This document shows, piece after piece, positions 8,234 to 16,648 of a stretch of 64,000 nt of DNA. Location of the stretch: contig CAVXOE010000020.1 in the NCBI GenBank assembly GCA_963763365.1, forward strand, positions 124,001 through 188,000, given 5' to 3'. This DNA is from VAZQ01 sp963763365. GTDB taxonomy: Bacteria; Pseudomonadota; Alphaproteobacteria; Rhizobiales; Xanthobacteraceae. Numbering within the stretch: the first letter of the stretch is position 1; every line of letters starts with the position of its first letter. The translations under genes and the position numbers were made by a program. The notes under the pieces were generated by a model, which did not search any database, had not been told where the DNA came from, and saw only the letters and a program-made list of their open reading frames with translations.

Positions 8234-9271
8234 TCAATCCCGCCCGGCCAGCACGCGCTCGATCTGCGCGTCGCTCGGCGTCACATGATAGAAGCGGGTG
8301 TAGAAATCGCGCGTCTGTGCCCGCATGTCCTCCGGAAACAGGTCGGGATACAATATCTTCGCCAGCCAGCGCAGCCCGATCAGCCGGTTGACGCTGGGCG
8401 GGAAATCGACCCAACCGAACGGCATCTTGGGCGAGAGATGGATGCGTCCCTCGCGCACCGCCTTGATCGGGGCCCAGGCCGCCTCACCGCGCACGTTGGC
8501 GGCGAAAGTCTGGTCGATGGTAACGATGACATCCGGATCCCAGCGCAGCACCTGCTCGATCGACACGTTGGCAAGCCCGCCGCGCGTCTCGCCTGCGACA
8601 TTCTGCGCCAGCATCTCGATCGTCTCTACGTTGATCGAGCCGCCGAGCCCGGTCTCGAGCCCACGCGGGCTGCGCGCGTAGTAGACGCGCGGACGCTTGT
8701 CGCGCGGCACGCCGGCGATGCGATCCTGGATCGTCTTGAGGGTCTCATCGGCGATGCGAGCATACTCTTCGCCTTTGGCCGGCTGCCGGATGAGCTGACC
8801 GAGCGTGCGATACGCGGCCGCCGTCCCATCGAAGCGGCCGTCGAGCAGCGCGTATGGAATGCCGGTCTGCTGCTGCACCCGATCGGCCAGCGAGATGTAG
8901 GTATTGTTGACGCTGCCGACGTCGAGGATGAGATCGGGCTTGAGCCCGATCACGACCTCCAGATTGGCGGTATTGCCCCGTCCGGTGAGCCGGCCCAATT
9001 CGGGGAGTGCGGCAATCTTAGGCAACAGGAACTCCGCCTCCTCCGGGCGGATCGCGCGTGTCCAGCCGAGCATGAGATCGGGAGCGAGCGTATAGAGGAA
9101 GATGGCGGCCGGAGGTCCCGCGATGAACACCCGCTCGACCTTCGCGGGCACCGGCACTGCGCGGCCGGCGCCGTCGGTGACGGTCTGCGCACGCGCCGCC
9201 CGTGGGGCGATCAGCGTGGTGGAAAGCGCGGCCGGGACAGCGGCCAGCAGTGCGCGGCGGCTAAAGTGCAT
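8234..9271 (-). CDS. ABC transporter periplasmic binding protein (PF01497-like), probable molybdate/tungstate type
   Basis: A 345-residue class III binding protein. The N-terminus has an export signal with twin arginines (FSRRALLAAVP, ending AARAQ), so Tat export is possible. The mature part has the usual two lobes joined by a long helix: DGAGRAVPVPAKVERV opens lobe one, ANLEVVIGLKPDLIL is the typical ligand-side strand, and lobe two holds WDPDVIVTI. Family members bind ferric siderophores, haem, cobalamin or, in MolA-type proteins, molybdate and tungstate. The neighbouring mop and modE genes favour an oxyanion; no TonB receptor is nearby. It lies five bases after the mop stop codon and upstream of the permease. 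Confidence 0.88.
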   Translation of the reverse strand: MHFSRRALLAAVPAALSTTLIAPRAARAQTVTDGAGRAVPVPAKVERVFIAGPPAAIFLYTLAPDLMLGWTRAIRPEEAEFLLPKIAALPELGRLTGRGNTANLEVVIGLKPDLILDVGSVNNTYISLADRVQQQTGIPYALLDGRFDGTAAAYRTLGQLIRQPAKGEEYARIADETLKTIQDRIAGVPRDKRPRVYYARSPRGLETGLGGSINVETIEMLAQNVAGETRGGLANVSIEQVLRWDPDVIVTIDQTFAANVRGEAAWAPIKAVREGRIHLSPKMPFGWVDFPPSVNRLIGLRWLAKILYPDLFPEDMRAQTRDFYTRFYHVTPSDAQIERVLAGRD

Positions 9272-9276
9272 CAGTC

Positions 9277-9486
9277 TCAGTCCACCGCCACCATGACGTC
9301 GCTCGCCTTGATGACCGCGTAGACGGTCTGCCCCTTGGCGAGCTTCAGCTCATCGACCGATTCGTTGGTGATGGACGCCGTCACTGTGGCGCCACCGCCG
9401 AGGTCGATTTTGACGTGGGCGGTGGTCGCGCCCTTTGTCACATCGGTGATCTTGCCTTTGAGCTGGTTGCGCGCGCTGATCCTCAT
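9277..9486 (-). CDS. mop: Mop (molbindin) protein, single TOBE domain
   Basis: A 69-residue protein made almost only of one Mop/TOBE domain (ISARNQLKGKI, VKIDLGGGATVTASIT, LKLAKGQTVYAVIKASDVMV). Such proteins assemble into hexamers that bind several molybdate or tungstate ions in the cytoplasm, for storage or to buffer the metal. The start at 9486 is the only ATG before the conserved segment. It is the first gene of the transporter operon, with five bases to the binding-protein gene, and follows an imperfect Mo-box at 9514-9537. The nearby modE encodes only the DNA-binding domain, so this protein may supply the missing sensor domain in trans; that is a hypothesis. Confidence 0.93.
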   Translation of the reverse strand: MRISARNQLKGKITDVTKGATTAHVKIDLGGGATVTASITNESVDELKLAKGQTVYAVIKASDVMVAVD

Positions 9487-9513
9487 TGACGACTCCCGTT
9501 GAAAACAAATGCA

Positions 9514-9537
9514 CGAGATATCCGGTCAAATATAACG
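9514..9537 (-). promoter_or_regulatory. Imperfect Mo-box (ModE site) before mop
   Basis: Read on + it is CGAGATAT, eight bases, ATATAACG. The right half matches the perfect palindrome at 11395-11420 and the half-site spacing is the same (8 + 8 + 8). It lies 28 bp upstream of the mop start codon, in promoter position. That ModE binds here is inference from the motif and the neighbouring modE gene. Confidence 0.6.
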
Positions 9538-9585
9538 CGTCTCGAATGGATTTAACAGCCGCTATCTCTCAAGACCCACCTTCTC

Positions 9586-9987
9586 TCAAGACCCATGGCC
9601 GCGGATTGAGCGCCGGCGCGGCTCGCTGGTATTGACCCGCGGAGACTTTCGCAGGGCCGCTTCCAGGCTGCGCAATTGCAACCGCGCGGCGTCAGCGGCC
9701 GCCGTCTCGATGGCGCGATAGTTGCGGACAAGCTCGGTCCCGAACTCGGTGACGACCGCGCCGCCGCCCTGCGCGCCGCCCGGCCGTGCGCTGACGACGG
9801 CCTGACGGAAATTCCGGTTCATGTCATCGATCAGCAGCCACGCCCGCCGATACGACATACCGAGCGCCCGGCCGGCCTGCGAGATCGAGCCGGTTCGGTC
9901 GACCGCCTCCAGCAGCCGGATCTTGCCCGGCCCAATCGATCGGCTGGCTCCGAAGTCCACCCGCAGTGTCAATCTGGTGTCGCCCAT
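9586..9987 (-). CDS. modE: ModE-type molybdate regulator, DNA-binding domain only
   Basis: A 133-residue protein. Residues about 15-75 form the winged helix of ModE (GPGKIRLLEAVDRTGSISQAGRALGMSYRRAW, described here in two overlapping parts: GPGKIRLLEAVDRTGS and SISQAGRALGMSYRRAW), followed by the conserved GGAQGGGAVVTEFG wing and a helix. The two Mop domains that sense molybdate in the full-length E. coli protein (about 260 residues) are absent. The start at 9987 (MGDTRLTLRV) is preferred over upstream codons that give an Arg-rich, unrelated extension. It lies upstream of, and on the same strand as, mop and the ABC genes. Likely targets are the palindromes at 9514 and 11395. How a truncated ModE senses the metal is unclear; short forms do occur in other alphaproteobacteria. 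Confidence 0.9.
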   Translation of the reverse strand: MGDTRLTLRVDFGASRSIGPGKIRLLEAVDRTGSISQAGRALGMSYRRAWLLIDDMNRNFRQAVVSARPGGAQGGGAVVTEFGTELVRNYRAIETAAADAARLQLRSLEAALRKSPRVNTSEPRRRSIRGHGS

Positions 9988-10073
9988 GGTGCGCCGGTCG
10001 CTTGTGACCGTGGCACGATACAACGGGCGTGCGCGTTTCTGAAGAGACCTCCGACCACGTTCGCGTGGATCGG

Positions 10074-11387
10074 TTAGTTGCAGGCTTCGGATACCGCGAC
10101 AGGCCGGGCGCGGGACGAAAGCGCGGAGAGAAGGCACGCCAAGCTGGAGGTCCGAAGCGCGACATAGGGCTTTCCAGACTGCTGGCAGGCCCGCTTGGTC
10201 GACGTCATCGCGTTATGGCTGATGCAATCCACCGGAAACACGGTGATGTCGGATCGGCTGATCAGGCCCGGCAGCAGCGCCGCAGCGTGCTCGACGCCGC
10301 CGTCGTGGTGGATGAACTGTCCATCGGCTTGCTCGACCAGCGCCTTGAGTTGCGGGATCTGGTGGGGCCGGCCGCCGACATACAGGATGGTCGAACCGGC
10401 CAATTGCAACCGGTCGGCCTGATCGCCGGAGCCGCTCGGCAGCAGGCTTTCGATCTGCCGTTCGACAAGGTCGAGCTCCGTTCTCAGGGCATCGCGCTCC
10501 TGCTCTGCTTGAAGGCGCGCATTCCTCAAGTCGTCGGCGGCTTTTTGACGCTGTTCGAGCCGTTCCCGCCGCGCGGTTTCGCGAGCCAGGCATTTATTAA
10601 GGTCGGCGATCGTTGCCCGCAGCCCGGCAATCTCGGGGTCGTCGCTGCGGACGGACTGGTCGGATTGCGTCTGAATTTTTTCGGCCAACATCTTGGTGAG
10701 GCGATCGATCTTCTGGTCGCGCTCGGTGAAGCCGTCTCGCAGGTGCTTCTGCTGGCGCTCGAGCTTGTTCAAGAGCGCGGCCACTTCGTCCTCGAGCAGG
10801 TGCATACGGCGCAGGTCGGCACAGTTCGTCGCCCCCATCAGATGGGACAGCATGTGCACGTCGCTGAATGCCTTCTGCACCAGCTTGTCGGACGACTCGG
10901 TGTGGGTCATGACCGCCCAGTAGGCGCCCGGAATATCCCCGCCCGCCATGGACCGCTCCCAGAGCGCGGCGACCGCGGCATCGTCCTTGGCCTTGGCAAA
11001 TTGGTTGAGCGCGCCCTGGTGACGCCGGTCCAGGGCCTTTTGCAGGAGCTTGGCACCCTCCTTCGGGCGATCGGCCAACAGGACGCCGAGCATGTGAAGT
11101 TCGTGCTCGTCCGCGGTCTCGATGCCCGGGACCTTCAGCCGAACGAGCAGCCGCTTGAGTTCGCCCGCCGACAGGCAAGTGCCGATGATCGAACAGTGCA
11201 GGTTGCTGTTGAGTTCCCAGATCCGTGCACGCCGCTTCAGGGCTTTCGGGGTGAGGGTTGGCGAGGGGAGAAACGAGGCGGTGTGCGCGGGCTTCACGGC
11301 GAGCCCCATCAGGTCGGCGATGGGTCGCGAGGTTCGGGCGCTGACCGGCACGTCATAGAGGTTGGAACGCAAGTGGGTCGACGCCAT
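10074..11387 (-). CDS. DUF2325 domain protein with coiled coil, candidate ModE target
   Basis: A 437-residue cytoplasmic protein. The N-terminal half (LKRRARIWELNSNLHCSI, then helical repeats) is followed by a long heptad-rich coiled coil of about 100 residues, rich in Glu, Arg and Gln. The last 100 residues are a DUF2325 domain beginning STILYVGGRPHQIPQLK and holding VFPVDCISHNAM. No enzymatic role is established for DUF2325. The start at 11387 (MASTHLRSN) is chosen because an ATG at 11429 lies upstream of the palindrome at 11395-11420, which should be the operator. GAGGCGGAG directly precedes the ATG. Its operator and position beside modE make it a candidate member of the molybdenum regulon, of unknown role. 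Confidence 0.85.
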   Translation of the reverse strand: MASTHLRSNLYDVPVSARTSRPIADLMGLAVKPAHTASFLPSPTLTPKALKRRARIWELNSNLHCSIIGTCLSAGELKRLLVRLKVPGIETADEHELHMLGVLLADRPKEGAKLLQKALDRRHQGALNQFAKAKDDAAVAALWERSMAGGDIPGAYWAVMTHTESSDKLVQKAFSDVHMLSHLMGATNCADLRRMHLLEDEVAALLNKLERQQKHLRDGFTERDQKIDRLTKMLAEKIQTQSDQSVRSDDPEIAGLRATIADLNKCLARETARRERLEQRQKAADDLRNARLQAEQERDALRTELDLVERQIESLLPSGSGDQADRLQLAGSTILYVGGRPHQIPQLKALVEQADGQFIHHDGGVEHAAALLPGLISRSDITVFPVDCISHNAMTSTKRACQQSGKPYVALRTSSLACLLSALSSRARPVAVSEACN

Positions 11388-11394
11388 CTCCGCC

Positions 11395-11420
11395 TCGTTA
11401 TATCTCGTAAGATATAACGA
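11395..11420 (-). promoter_or_regulatory. Perfect Mo-box-like palindrome (ModE operator candidate)
   Basis: TCGTTATATC, six bases, GATATAACGA: perfect 10-bp arms. It resembles the CGTTATAT...ATATAACG consensus bound by ModE proteins. It lies eight bases upstream of the start codon of the DUF2325 gene, where a bound protein would block transcription or initiation. Confidence 0.78.
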
Positions 11421-11524
11421 ATGTGGCACGAAATCTCCGTTCAGGAAAGGCCCCTGAATTGTCAGAATTCGCCGGCGTTACGACCAGAGTGCATAGGCGG
11501 CCTGCCTAGGCGGGCTTCAGCTAA

Positions 11525-12409
11525 TCACAGGTCCCATTCCGCCGGCAGCAGCCCGCTCGCGCGGCCGCGCCCGACGTAATACTTCCAGAGCTTGGCGACG
11601 TGGCGCTCACGCTCGAAGTCGTGGTGAAAGGCCGCCATCTCGGCGGCGCTCAGCGGGATCACCTTGCCGACCGCCGCAGCCTGATACATGGCAACGGCAT
11701 TCTCGACGAAATGCACGCAGTCGATCAGCAACGCCTGGACGTTCTCGGCCGCGATGACCTGGCCGTGCGCGCGGATCAGAAGCGCATGGTGCTGCCCGAG
11801 AGTTTCGGCCAGCGCGCGTCCGAGCGCTGGATCACTTACATGACTGGGATCGGCGTGCACCGGGATGCCGCTTTCCCAGCGCACCGCGTGATTCTTGATC
11901 GGCGCGAGCTTGAGCCCCTCGACCAGCGTGAACACAGTGGTCAGGTCGTGGTGAAAGTGCGCGATGGCATGCACGTCAGGGCGCGCGCGCAGGATTTCGC
12001 AATGCAGGAACACTTCCGACGGCGGCTTGACGTTTGTGCCGGCGGCCTTGCCGTCGAAGCCGCACACAAGCAGATCGTCCGGCTTGAGGCTCGCGCGGCT
12101 CTGATCGAACGGCTGGATCAGAAATGCGTCCTGCCCGGGAAGCCGCGTGCTGACATGGCCGCTGTAACCGAGCAGTTCGAGATCGTTGAGCAGCAGCGTG
12201 CAGGCCGCGACCTGTTCGCGCAACCGCCGCTCCGAGAGCTGCGTGACCGGCGTCCGGCGCGCTGGCGCATTCGTCGTCTGCAACTCCCTGGAACTGTCGC
12301 CTATACCCGTGGCGTATAATACATTCGCGATAACGAAGCGGCCATCATTTACACCATGGCGCCCGCACCATAGCTTTTCCACGTAATCATCCACGAGGAG
12401 TTCAGTCAT
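11525..12409 (-). CDS. Class II aldolase/adducin family protein
   Basis: A zinc-dependent aldolase-fold protein of the fuculose-phosphate aldolase/adducin family. The core starts at LREQVAACTLLLNDLEL; the catalytic Glu lies in PPSEVFLH, zinc His ligands in AHFHHD and IRAHGQ. The usual length is 240-260 residues, which fits a TTG start near 12283 (251 residues). The ATG at 12409 would add 42 residues unlike the family and would put the start head to head with the acetamidase start at 12408, leaving no promoter. I list the longer form but regard the true start as unsettled. The substrate is unknown; many members act on sugar phosphates or decarboxylate keto acids. Confidence 0.82.
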   Translation of the reverse strand: MTELLVDDYVEKLWCGRHGVNDGRFVIANVLYATGIGDSSRELQTTNAPARRTPVTQLSERRLREQVAACTLLLNDLELLGYSGHVSTRLPGQDAFLIQPFDQSRASLKPDDLLVCGFDGKAAGTNVKPPSEVFLHCEILRARPDVHAIAHFHHDLTTVFTLVEGLKLAPIKNHAVRWESGIPVHADPSHVSDPALGRALAETLGQHHALLIRAHGQVIAAENVQALLIDCVHFVENAVAMYQAAAVGKVIPLSAAEMAAFHHDFERERHVAKLWKYYVGRGRASGLLPAEWDL

Positions 12410-13488
12410 GCCGCTCGCAACGGTGCTGCCACGTCGCACCTCCCGATGCCGGCACGTCTCGCGCGCTGCGGCGTACGCTTTGCTTGCCGCCATGGTCACC
12501 GCGTCACCGCTTTGTGCCGCCGAGCACACGCTGATGCCGAGCCCACAGACCGTGCATATCGGCTACTTTCTCGCAACGCTGAAAGCCGGTGCTGACCATC
12601 GATTCCGGCGATATCGTTACGATCGAGACCGTCGTTCCGATTGTGCCCGACGTGGTCGATAAATCCGGCGTCGTGCCGCCGAGCGCCGTGCCGCAATATC
12701 AGCGCGACATCTACGGCAAGGTGAAGGACCGCGGTCCAGGTCCGCACGTTCTGACCGGGCCGATCGAGATCAAGGGCGCGGAGCCGGGCGACGTGCTCGA
12801 AGTCCGTATTCTCGACGTCGATCTTGCCGTCGACTGGGGATACAACCGCCAAGGCCCCTATGCCGGTGCGTTGCCTGACGAGTTCACCGCGCCTGGATCC
12901 GGATCATCCCAATTGACCGGAAGAAAAAGACCGCCGAAGTCGTGAAGGGCGTGGTCGTGCCGGTCGACAAGCCGTTCTTCGGCACCATGGGGGTTGCGCC
13001 CGATCGCCAGCATGGGCCGCATCAGCAGCGGACCGCCCGGCGTCCACTCAGGCAACATGGACAACAAGGACCTGATCGCGGGCACGACATTGTTCATGCC
13101 GGTATTCGCGCCTGGGGCCATGTTCTCGATCGGAGACGCGCACGCCGCGCAAGGCCACGGCGAGGTCGACCTGACCGCGATCGAAACCGGGCTGCGGGGA
13201 AAATTCCAGTTCATCGTACGCAAGGACATGAAGCTCACCTGGCCGCGCGCCGAGACGCCGACGCACTGGATCGTCATGGGGCTTCACCCCAACCTCGAGG
13301 AGTGCATGAAGATCGCGGTGCGCGAGACCATCGACTTCCTCACCAAGAAATTCCCGAAGCTGACGCGGGAGGAGGCCTACATGATCGCGAGCGTGGCGGT
13401 CGACTATCATGTCACGCAGGTGGTGGACGGCACCAAGGGCATCCACGGCATGATCCCGAAGTCGATCTTCACCGCCGCGGCGCAGTAG
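12408..13488 (+). pseudogene. Acetamidase/formamidase family protein, three frameshifts
   Basis: Conserved pieces of one gene lie in alternating frames: signal peptide plus TVHIGYFLATLK (from 12408, after GAGGAG), then LTIDSGDIVTIET to GPYAGALPDEF, then IRIIPIDRKK to PFFGTMGVAP, then IASMGRISSGPPGVHSGNMDNKDL to the end (stop at 13488). The shifts are near 12582 (an extra A in AAA), about 12885-12900 (one base lost) and about 12990 (an extra G in GGGGG). Family members hydrolyse short amides such as formamide or acetamide to ammonia. The signal peptide suggests export, as in several homologues. Three shifts with otherwise good conservation mean either a very young pseudogene or poor local sequence. 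Confidence 0.8.
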
Positions 13489-13500
13489 CGAATCTCTCCG

Positions 13501-13582
13501 TTCGTCCCCGCGAAAGCGGGGACCCAGAGCGACAGGCGCCGAATTCGGGGCCCCTGGGTTCCCGCTTCCGCGGGAACGAACG
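13501..13582. repeat. Palindromic repeat, CGTCCCCGCGAAAGCGGGGAC family
   Basis: Hairpins CCCCGCGAAAGCGGGG and CCCGCTTCCGCGGG flank a variable core. It lies between the 3' ends of the convergent acetamidase and amidohydrolase genes. It has no T-run. Confidence 0.7.
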
Positions 13583-13613
13583 GGGATAGATCAACGTCAA
13601 CAGAGTAAGTCGG

Positions 13614-14438
13614 CTACAGCCCGTAGATTCGCTCGGCGGTCGCGCCGAGGATCTCGCGTTGCTCGTTCGCCGATAGCTGCGCAACGAGCGCGGTGATGCC
13701 GCTCCAGCACTCCTCGTAGCTCGCGCCCAGCAGAATCACCGGCCAGTTGCTGGCCGCCATCGTACGATGCGAGCCGAACAGGTCGAGCACGTGATTGGAG
13801 TAGCGCCGCACGTCGTCGGTCGACCATTGCCAGCGCATGATGATGTCGAGGCCGATCGAGAGCTTCATCGCGATGTTGTGATACTCGGCCGCGCGCGCGA
13901 TCTGCGTCGCCCACGGTTCCCAACCGCGATCCGGGATCGGCGGCCGGCCGAGATGATTCAGGACGATCTTCAGTTCGGGCAGCCGCTCGGCAACGTTCAA
14001 AACCGATTCCAGTTGCTCGGCGTTGATCGGGATGGCGTCGAACACGAGCCCGGACGCGGCCAGCAGCTTCAATGATTCGACCACGCTGTCCTGCACCAGC
14101 CATTTCGGGTCGGGCTCATTGCTGATGAGGTGCCGCACGCCGACGAGCTTGCGGCCGCGCAGCCGCTCGATCGCCTTGCCGGTGGCGTCCGGATCGGCGA
14201 GCGGCAGCCAGCCCACGACGCCGCGCACGAAGCCAACGTCGCGGCAGACATCGAGGAACTCCTCGGTCTCCACCTCGTGCAGCACCTGGATCAGCACCGT
14301 GCCGTCGATGCCGCAGCGTTCGAGCTCCGGCCGCAGGTCGTCCGGCGTGTAGTCGCGGGCGAAGCGGCCGCCGGCGGCGGGCGGCCAACTGTAAGCGTGG
14401 CGCTTGTGCCACCAGAAATGATGATGCGAGTCGATCAT
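13614..14438 (-). CDS. Amidohydrolase 2 family protein (lactonase-like)
   Basis: A 274-residue metal-dependent hydrolase of the COG3618 group, which includes L-fuconolactonase and 2-pyrone-4,6-dicarboxylate lactonase. It starts MIDSHHHFWW (metal HxH near the N-terminus). Further family marks are GVRHLISNEPD, LNHLGRPP and a late ASNWPV segment where the catalytic Asp usually sits. The start at 14438 is the natural one, since the metal motif begins at residue 4. It is the last of a row of minus-strand catabolic genes (18.7 to 13.6 kb) with gaps of 30-190 bp, several filled with repeats. A role in hydrolysing a lactone made by neighbouring dehydrogenases is plausible but unproven. Confidence 0.88.
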   Translation of the reverse strand: MIDSHHHFWWHKRHAYSWPPAAGGRFARDYTPDDLRPELERCGIDGTVLIQVLHEVETEEFLDVCRDVGFVRGVVGWLPLADPDATGKAIERLRGRKLVGVRHLISNEPDPKWLVQDSVVESLKLLAASGLVFDAIPINAEQLESVLNVAERLPELKIVLNHLGRPPIPDRGWEPWATQIARAAEYHNIAMKLSIGLDIIMRWQWSTDDVRRYSNHVLDLFGSHRTMAASNWPVILLGASYEECWSGITALVAQLSANEQREILGATAERIYGL

Positions 14439-14504
14439 GGGCGGGCTACCTCCCTCACTCTATTCTTCTTGTTCAGAAGTTTGACGCAGCCACCCCCCTC
14501 CCCA

Positions 14505-14530
14505 ACCCTCCCCCACAAGGGGGGAGGGTG
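14505..14530. repeat. C-run/G-run hairpin
   Basis: CCCTCCCCC, ACAA, GGGGGGAGGG form a strong hairpin in the gap between two minus-strand genes. A similar CTCCCCCGCAAGCGGGGGAG motif occurs at about 17850. Confidence 0.6.
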
Positions 14531-14549
14531 CGGAGAGACTGCCGTTGCC

Positions 14550-15431
14550 TCATCTACGCCGCCGGGCGATCTCCTGGATGATGGCGCAGTTGTCGAGATC
14601 GCCTTCGCCTTGCCGAACGCAGGCTTCCAGCACGTCGGCGTGCACGGCGAGCGCGGGCAGTTCCTGGCCGATGCGCGCGGCCTGCTCCTGCATCAGGTGC
14701 ACGTCCTTGAGATGCTGGGTGATGCGGCCTTCGGGCGCGAAGTCGCCGCTGACCATCTTGCCGCCCTTGACGTCCATGACCTGCGAGTAGGCGGCCGAAG
14801 TGCGCACCACCTTGAGGAAGGCTGCGGGATCGAGCCCGAGCCGCTGCGCGAAGGTGAGCCCTTCGGCGAGCGCCAGGCGATTGAGCCCGAGAATGAGATT
14901 GACCGCGAGCTTGGCGCGGCCGCCGTCGCCGACCTTGCCGATATGGAAATAGGTCGGGAACAGCGCGCGCAGGATCGGCTCGACCTCGGCGGCGGTTTGC
15001 GTGTCGCCGCCGATCAGGCCGACACCCTCGCCGCGCGCCACCTGCCCGCTCGAGCCGGAGATCGGTGTTTCAAGAAGCCGAAGTCCGTACGGGACGACCC
15101 GCGCCGCCAGTGCGGCGATGCGGTCGGGATCGCAAGTGCTGGCGCACAGCACGATCTTGTTCGAGCCGTCGCCCAACGCCGGCAACAATTCGCGCTCGAC
15201 CACCTCCTCGACCTGGTCGGTGCTGAACACCGCGAGAATGATCGGCGCGCAGCGTTGTGCCAAATCGGAAATGGAGGATGCAGGTTGTCCACCAAGCTCC
15301 GCAAGCTTCGCCGTCTTGGCTGCGTCGATGTCGTAACCGGCAATCGCGAATCCGGCACCGGTCAACCGATGCGCCAGCGCCTGGCCGAGCAGGCCGAGGC
15401 CGATCAAGCCGACGGGATTGGTTTGGGGCAT
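14550..15431 (-). CDS. NAD(P)-dependent beta-hydroxyacid dehydrogenase (3-hydroxyisobutyrate dehydrogenase family)
   Basis: A 293-residue oxidoreductase. The N-terminal Rossmann motif is GLIGLGLLGQALA; the middle has the substrate loop TPISGSSGQVARGEGVGLIGG and the catalytic-lysine helix GGRAKLAVNLILG (Lys followed by NxxLG-like). It belongs to the 6-phosphogluconate/3-hydroxyisobutyrate dehydrogenase superfamily, which oxidises beta-hydroxy acids or reduces the matching semialdehydes. The start at 15431 (MPQTNPVG) is used; the ATG at 15476 lies in a palindromic repeat and adds repeat-encoded residues (MPAFAGMTTKR). The neighbours are an amidohydrolase and a lactate/malate-type dehydrogenase, so it probably acts in hydroxy-acid catabolism. 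Confidence 0.9.
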   Translation of the reverse strand: MPQTNPVGLIGLGLLGQALAHRLTGAGFAIAGYDIDAAKTAKLAELGGQPASSISDLAQRCAPIILAVFSTDQVEEVVERELLPALGDGSNKIVLCASTCDPDRIAALAARVVPYGLRLLETPISGSSGQVARGEGVGLIGGDTQTAAEVEPILRALFPTYFHIGKVGDGGRAKLAVNLILGLNRLALAEGLTFAQRLGLDPAAFLKVVRTSAAYSQVMDVKGGKMVSGDFAPEGRITQHLKDVHLMQEQAARIGQELPALAVHADVLEACVRQGEGDLDNCAIIQEIARRRR

Positions 15432-15453
15432 TAGCGTCGCATCTCGTTTGGTT

Positions 15454-15513
15454 GTCATGCCCGCGAAAGCGGGCATCCAGTCACTGGATTACCCGCTTGC
15501 GCGGGTGATGACA
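15454..15513. repeat. Palindromic repeat, GTCATGCCCGCGAAAGCGGGC family
   Basis: GTCATGCCCGCGAAAGCGGGC is followed by CCCGCTTGCGCGGGTGATGAC. It is nearly the same as the element at 7015 and separates two dehydrogenase genes. Confidence 0.7.
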
Positions 15514-15534
15514 GTGAATTTGTGGCCGCAGCCA

Positions 15535-16620
15535 TCACCCAAGTGGCGCGATGCCGAGATCGCGCGCGACCGCGTCGAGGCTGTCGCGCAGCGGCTTGGG
15601 CATCGGGATGCCGTTCTTCATGCGGTCCTGCTGCTTGAGGTGGCTCTGCTCGCCCGGCAGCCAGATGCGCTCGACGCCGGGGAGCCGCTCGGCCCCACGC
15701 ATCGCGCGCACTGCTTCGTCGACCGCACGCTTGAACTGCGCGGCCGGCATGAACGCCTCGACCGAGATCGCCACGATGGCGTGGCCGGTGTTGGTCGGCT
15801 TGCCGAGGTCCTTGGTGAAATCGACCACGTCCTGCCCAAACGCCGCGCGGTTGAGCGTGCCGGCGAGAAGCCCGATGACGAGGCTCAGCCCATAGCCCTT
15901 GTACTCGCCGATCGGCACGAGCAGCCCTTCGTCCATGCGTTTCGGATCGGTGAGCGGCTTGCCTTCGCGATCGATCATCCAGCCGACCGGCATCTCTTCG
16001 CCGCGCTGCGCCTTCAGCCGCACCTTGCCGAACGCCGCCACCGTCGGCGCCATGTCGAGCACGATCGGCGGCTCGTCGCCGGCCGGGATGGCAATCGCGA
16101 TGGGATTGGTGCCGAGCAGATTTTCCATCGCGCCCCAGGGCGGCAGATGGTTGTTGCTGCCGACCGCGAGATAGATGCCGACCATGTCGTGCGCGAGCGG
16201 CATGGTAGCATAGAGCGCGGCCGGGCCGGCGTGATTGCTCATACGCGCACCGACCCAGGCGACGCCCTGCTTCTTCGCCTTCTCGATCGCGGTCTCGGTG
16301 GCAAACCGCATCACCAGATGGCCGATGCCGTTGTCGCCGTCGACCAGCGCGGCCGCCGGCTTGTCCTGAATGAGACGGATGTTGGGACGCGGATTGTTGC
16401 CGCCGGCCTTGAGCCGCTTGATGTTGATCGGCAGCCGGATCACGCCGTGGGTGTCGGAGCCGCGCAGATCCGCTTCGACCATCAGCTCGGCGACGATCCC
16501 GGCATCGGCGGCGGAAAGGCCTGCGGCTTCGAACGCGCGCTTGGCGAAGGCGATGAGCTGTGCCGCGGCCACGCGCGGAACGGCGCCGGCTGTCGCGGGT
16601 TTGGTTGCGGCCTCGGCCAT
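15535..16620 (-). CDS. Ldh family oxidoreductase (malate/lactate/sulfolactate dehydrogenase type 2)
   Basis: A 361-residue NAD(P)-dependent dehydrogenase of the ldh2/ComC/YlbC family, which has no classical Rossmann fold. Typical segments are LRGSDTHGVIRLP (catalytic His region), GARMSNHAGPAALYA, VGSNNHLPPWGA with the adjoining GTNPIAIAIP, and EYKGYGLSLVIGLLAGTLN. Members oxidise malate, L-sulfolactate, ureidoglycolate or similar 2-hydroxy acids. The start at 16620 gives an Ala-rich leader of about 15 residues before VAAAQLIAFAKRAFEAAG. It is 28 bp downstream of the FMN-dependent hydroxy-acid oxidase gene, so the two probably share a transcript and related 2-hydroxy-acid substrates. Confidence 0.9.
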   Translation of the reverse strand: MAEAATKPATAGAVPRVAAAQLIAFAKRAFEAAGLSAADAGIVAELMVEADLRGSDTHGVIRLPINIKRLKAGGNNPRPNIRLIQDKPAAALVDGDNGIGHLVMRFATETAIEKAKKQGVAWVGARMSNHAGPAALYATMPLAHDMVGIYLAVGSNNHLPPWGAMENLLGTNPIAIAIPAGDEPPIVLDMAPTVAAFGKVRLKAQRGEEMPVGWMIDREGKPLTDPKRMDEGLLVPIGEYKGYGLSLVIGLLAGTLNRAAFGQDVVDFTKDLGKPTNTGHAIVAISVEAFMPAAQFKRAVDEAVRAMRGAERLPGVERIWLPGEQSHLKQQDRMKNGIPMPKPLRDSLDAVARDLGIAPLG

Positions 16621-16648
16621 GTCCCCTGCCCTTTGTTAGCGGACTTCC

